64,000 bases of DNA from the NCBI GenBank assembly GCA_934481385.1, contig CAKSPD010000005.1:1-64000 (forward strand), in the 5' to 3' direction. The notes beneath the pieces were generated by a model, which was not told the DNA's origin, did not search any database, and saw only the letters and a list, made by a program, of their open reading frames with translations. Origin of the DNA: an uncultured Oscillospiraceae bacterium. Lineage in GTDB: Bacteria > Bacillota > Clostridia > Oscillospirales > Ruminococcaceae. This document shows, in pieces, positions 61,465 to 64,000 of the stretch. Each line of letters begins with the position of its first letter. Positions within the stretch are counted from its first letter, which is position 1. Made by a program: the position numbers and the translations under genes.

Positions 61465-62463
61465 TTACTTCATAGCCTCTTCAACAGCAACTGCACATGC
61501 AACAGTAGCACCAACCATAGGGTTGTTACCCATACCGATAAGTCCCATCATTTCAACGTGAGCCGGAACTGATGAAGAACCTGCAAACTGAGCATCAGAA
61601 TGCATTCTTCCGAGAGTATCAGTCATACCATATGAAGCAGGGCCGGCAGCCATGTTATCAGGGTGAAGTGTACGGCCTGTACCACCGCCTGAAGCTACTG
61701 AGAAATATTTCTTGCCCTTTTCAAGACATTCCTTCTTGTATGTACCTGCAACAGGGTGCTGGAATCTTGTAGGGTTAGTTGAGTTACCAGTGATAGAAAC
61801 GTCAACGCCTTCCTTCCACATGATAGCAACGCCTTCTCTTACATCGTTAGCACCATAGCAGTTTACCTTTGCACGAAGACCTGTTGAATAGGACTTACGG
61901 AAAATTTCCTTAACTTCGCCTGTGTAGTAATCCATTTCAGTTTCAACGAAAGTAAAGCCGTTGATTCTTGAAATAACCTGAGCAGCGTCTTTTCCAAGAC
62001 CATTAAGGATAACTCTGAGAGGTTTTTTTCTAACCTTGTTAGCCTTTTCAGCGATACCGATAGCACCTTCAGCAGCAGCGAATGATTCGTGACCTGCGAG
62101 GAAGCAGAAACAATCTGTTTCTTCTTCGAGGAGCATTTTTCCGAGGTTACCGTGACCAAGACCTACTTTACGCTGGTCAGCAACAGAACCGGGAATACAG
62201 AAAGCCTGAAGACCTTCACCGATAGCAGCAGCAGCATCAGCAGCTCTTTTACAGCCCTTCTTTATAGCAATAGCACAGCCTACTGTGTAAGCCCATTTTG
62301 CATTTTCAAAACAGATAGGCTGAATACCTTCTGTAATTTTGTAAGGGTCGAAACCTTTTTCCTTACATATATCAGCACATTCTTCAATAGAATTGATACC
62401 GTATTCAGCGAGCTTTGCAAGAATCTGCTTTTCTCTTCTTTCATATGATTCAAATAAAGCCAT
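61465..62463 (-). CDS. GGGtGRT protein
   Basis: The 332-residue protein belongs to the family named after its GGGTGRTLHPDNMA motif (about residues 271-284). Other blocks include SITGNSTNPTRFQHPVAGTY, AGHESFAAAEGAIGIAEKAN and CIPGSVADQR. The function is unknown, but its genes nearly always neighbour an iron-sulfur NifU-like gene, as here (18-nt gap). A role in iron-sulfur or redox metabolism of anaerobes is inferred. Codon use is strongly biased, suggesting high expression. Confidence 0.9.
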   Translation of the reverse strand: MALFESYERREKQILAKLAEYGINSIEECADICKEKGFDPYKITEGIQPICFENAKWAYTVGCAIAIKKGCKRAADAAAAIGEGLQAFCIPGSVADQRKVGLGHGNLGKMLLEEETDCFCFLAGHESFAAAEGAIGIAEKANKVRKKPLRVILNGLGKDAAQVISRINGFTFVETEMDYYTGEVKEIFRKSYSTGLRAKVNCYGANDVREGVAIMWKEGVDVSITGNSTNPTRFQHPVAGTYKKECLEKGKKYFSVASGGGTGRTLHPDNMAAGPASYGMTDTLGRMHSDAQFAGSSSVPAHVEMMGLIGMGNNPMVGATVACAVAVEEAMK

Positions 62464-62481
62464 TTCTATGTACCTCCCTAA

Positions 62482-63174
62482 TTATTCAGCTCTCGGGTCG
62501 ATAATCTTTACAGCGTCAGCAACTCTGCCGTACTGACCCTTAGCTTTTTCCCATGCAGTGTTAGGGTCATCGCCCTTTTTGATGAAATCTGTGAATTTGC
62601 CGAGGCTTACGAACTGATAGCCGATAACGTGGTCTTCATCGTCAAGAGCTATACCGGTAACATAACCTTCAGCCATTTCGAGATAACGAACACCCTTTTT
62701 AAGAGTACCATACATAGTACCAACCTGTGAACGCAGACCTTTACCGAGGTCTTCAAGACCGGCACCAATCGGAAGACCTTCTTCAGAGAAAGCACTCTGA
62801 GTTCTTCCGTAAACAATCTGGAGGAAAAGTTCTCTCATAGCAGTGTTGATAGCATCGCAAACGAGGTCAGTATTAAGAGCTTCGAGAACAGTTCTGCCCG
62901 GAAGAATTTCAGCAGCCATAGCAGCTGAATGAGTCATACCTGAACAGCCGATAGTTTCAACGAGAGCTTCCTGAATAATACCCTCTTTAACGTTAAGAGT
63001 AAGCTTACAGGCACCCTGCTGAGGAGCACACCAGCCTACACCATGAGTAAGACCTGAAATATCAGTAACTTCCTTAGCTTTAACCCACTTAGCTTCTTCC
63101 GGAATCGGAGCAGCACCATGAGCAACGCCCTGTCTGACGGTACACATTTTTTCTACTTCGTTAGAATAAATCAT
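62482..63174 (-). CDS. NifU-like iron-sulfur scaffold homologue paired with GGGtGRT
   Basis: The 230-residue protein has a NifU/IscU-like core: GWCAPQQGACKLTLNVKEGIIQEALVETIGCSGMTHS-type region near residues 46-84, with candidate cluster cysteines C49, C57 and C75-type positions, and a later CDAINTAM. It is the conserved partner of GGGtGRT in many anaerobes. It has a strong AAAGGAG site and a consensus promoter, so is probably abundant. The precise function is not known. Confidence 0.87.
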   Translation of the reverse strand: MIYSNEVEKMCTVRQGVAHGAAPIPEEAKWVKAKEVTDISGLTHGVGWCAPQQGACKLTLNVKEGIIQEALVETIGCSGMTHSAAMAAEILPGRTVLEALNTDLVCDAINTAMRELFLQIVYGRTQSAFSEEGLPIGAGLEDLGKGLRSQVGTMYGTLKKGVRYLEMAEGYVTGIALDDEDHVIGYQFVSLGKFTDFIKKGDDPNTAWEKAKGQYGRVADAVKIIDPRAE

Positions 63175-63245
63175 AGTAACAAAATACTCCTTTCATGTTT
63201 AAGAGCTGACAGAAATAAAACTTACAGCCTTATCATATATTACTA

Positions 63246-63274
63246 ATTATACAATACTTTGGCGAAAAAATCAA
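63246..63274 (-). promoter_or_regulatory. Sigma-A promoter of the NifU-like/GGGtGRT operon
   Basis: Minus-strand TTGATT (63269-63274) and TATAAT (63246-63251), 17-bp spacer. Confidence 0.88.
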
Positions 63275-63389
63275 GTATTTATCAAAATATTTCTGATTAT
63301 ACAGTTTTTACAAATTTTAAATCTGTTTTTTATGCATAACAGATAATTTTCAAAAAAAACTGCTCAAACCGAAAAGAACATATCAAGTA

Positions 63390-64000
63390 TCATAATTCAA
63401 TCTGATATGCTGTTTCAAGAGCAACTTTCATCATATCAGTAAAAGATGTCTGACGTTCTTCAGCAGTTGTTTCAAGATTTCTGAAAGGGCAGTCTGAAAC
63501 TGTAAATATCCCGAGGGCATTTTTCCCTGAACGTACAGCGTTCATATAAAGTGAAGCTGTTTCCATTTCAACAGCAAGAACGCCCATTTTCTTCCACTGT
63601 GCAAGACTTCCGCTTTCATCATAGAAAGTATCGCTTGAAAGAACATTTCCGACATGATGAGGCAGTTTAAATTTTTCAACAGCTTTTACTGCCTCTGAAA
63701 GAAGTCTGTATGATGCAGTAGGAGCATATGTTCCCGAAAGTCCGTACTGACTTGCATAATTTGAATTTGTACTTGCAGACATTGCTATAACGATGTCACG
63801 GATATTGACATTATCGGGCAAAGCTCCCGCTGTTCCGATTCTTATTATATTATCAACGTCATATTCATTGAAAAGTTCATATGAATATATTGCCATTGAC
63901 GGCATACCCATTCCACTGCCCTGAACAGAAATTCTGACTCCCCTGTAAGTTCCTGTATATCCTAACATACCTCTTACCTGATTATAGCACACAGGATTTT
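63390..64000 (-). CDS. deoD: Purine-nucleoside phosphorylase, DeoD type (5' partial)
   Basis: DeoD cleaves purine ribonucleosides with phosphate. About 203 residues are in the window, in the frame ...NPVCYNQVRGMLGYTG..., and it stays open to the last base, so the N-terminal 30 or so residues lie outside. Motifs include GHGMGMPS-like GSGMGMPSMAIYSYEL, RIGTAGALPDNVNI and AVEMETASLYMNA. The first GTG in the window is not the true start. No operon partner is visible. Confidence 0.94.
   Translation of the reverse strand, partial: NPVCYNQVRGMLGYTGTYRGVRISVQGSGMGMPSMAIYSYELFNEYDVDNIIRIGTAGALPDNVNIRDIVIAMSASTNSNYASQYGLSGTYAPTASYRLLSEAVKAVEKFKLPHHVGNVLSSDTFYDESGSLAQWKKMGVLAVEMETASLYMNAVRSGKNALGIFTVSDCPFRNLETTAEERQTSFTDMMKVALETAYQIEL

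Noticed and set aside
1-64000. CRISPR array, prophage or insertion sequence
   Set aside because: No regularly spaced repeats, no transposase, integrase or phage structural genes were seen.

Overview
The window is a low-GC, gene-dense chromosomal segment. It looks like an anaerobic Firmicute of the Ruminococcus/Oscillospiraceae type, close in physiology to succinate-forming ruminococci; this is inferred from gene content, and no rRNA is present. Supporting features are AT-rich codon use, AGGAGG-type ribosome binding sites, sigma-A promoters with 17-bp spacers, a tyrosine T-box, oxygen-sensitive hydrogenase and HydF/HydG maturases, Rex, sporulation-family genes (yqfC, yqfD, ylbJ, ymxH-like) and a fumarate-to-succinate operon. 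No IS element, prophage, CRISPR array or rRNA was seen. One tRNA (Leu-CAA) is present.

Layout. 1-3929 (+): the end of a tellurium-resistance (Ter) associated biosynthetic module (HpcH-like lyase, PRTase/TRSP, StiP-like/PELOTA, HAD). 3901-7727: a phosphopantetheinyl transferase, tRNA-Leu and a panB-panC-panD-coaX operon (pantothenate to phosphopantothenate). 7737-12870 (-): tspO, then a queuosine-precursor operon queD-queE-folE-queC-queF continuing into an unknown gene and hydF. 12936-15034 (-): a membrane pseudokinase with PASTA-like domains. 15127-18466 (-): Tyr T-box, unknown gene, tyrS, hflX. 18482-23363 (-): rarA, a small gene, glyA, rpsB-tsf. 23367-25344 (-): hydG, a 49-residue sortase-signal-like microprotein and a PRC-barrel protein. 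25404-41452 (mostly +): PBP, alaS, hinT, PRTase, comEC, holA, rnmV, an MBOAT/DHHW pair, dacF, a VanY-like protein, ylbJ (-), yqfC and yqfD. 41453-42870: a long apparently non-coding minus-strand transcription unit, a DUF1292 gene and a 6S RNA. 42895-46128 (-): rex, group-B-like [FeFe] hydrogenase, a second coaX and a small membrane protein. 46229-59940 (-): a LysR regulator followed by an apparent operon mdh-fumC-hdrB-hdrC-hdrA-flxD-flxC-flxB-flxA-frdB-frdA and an AspT/SucE-family exporter. 59983-64000 (-): a sodium-symporter-family transporter, a GGGtGRT/NifU-like pair and a 5'-truncated deoD.

The most interesting system is the 12-gene run at 46229-58628. In order it encodes every step from oxaloacetate to exported succinate. 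The fumarate reductase has no membrane anchor and appears wired to an NADH-oxidising Flx/Hdr module of the kind associated with flavin-based electron bifurcation. Its FrdA lacks the covalent-flavin histidine, and its 'lactate' dehydrogenase carries the malate-type specificity arginine.

A second theme is the number of apparent pseudoenzymes: a kinase with every catalytic motif changed, an MBOAT/DHHW acetyltransferase pair in which each partner has lost its conserved histidine, a VanY-like protein without its usual catalytic residues, and a ComEC with a degenerate beta-lactamase-like domain. A third is the roughly 640-nt AT-rich gene-free unit at 41453-42095, which has its own strong promoter and terminator and strong local hairpins but no ORF.
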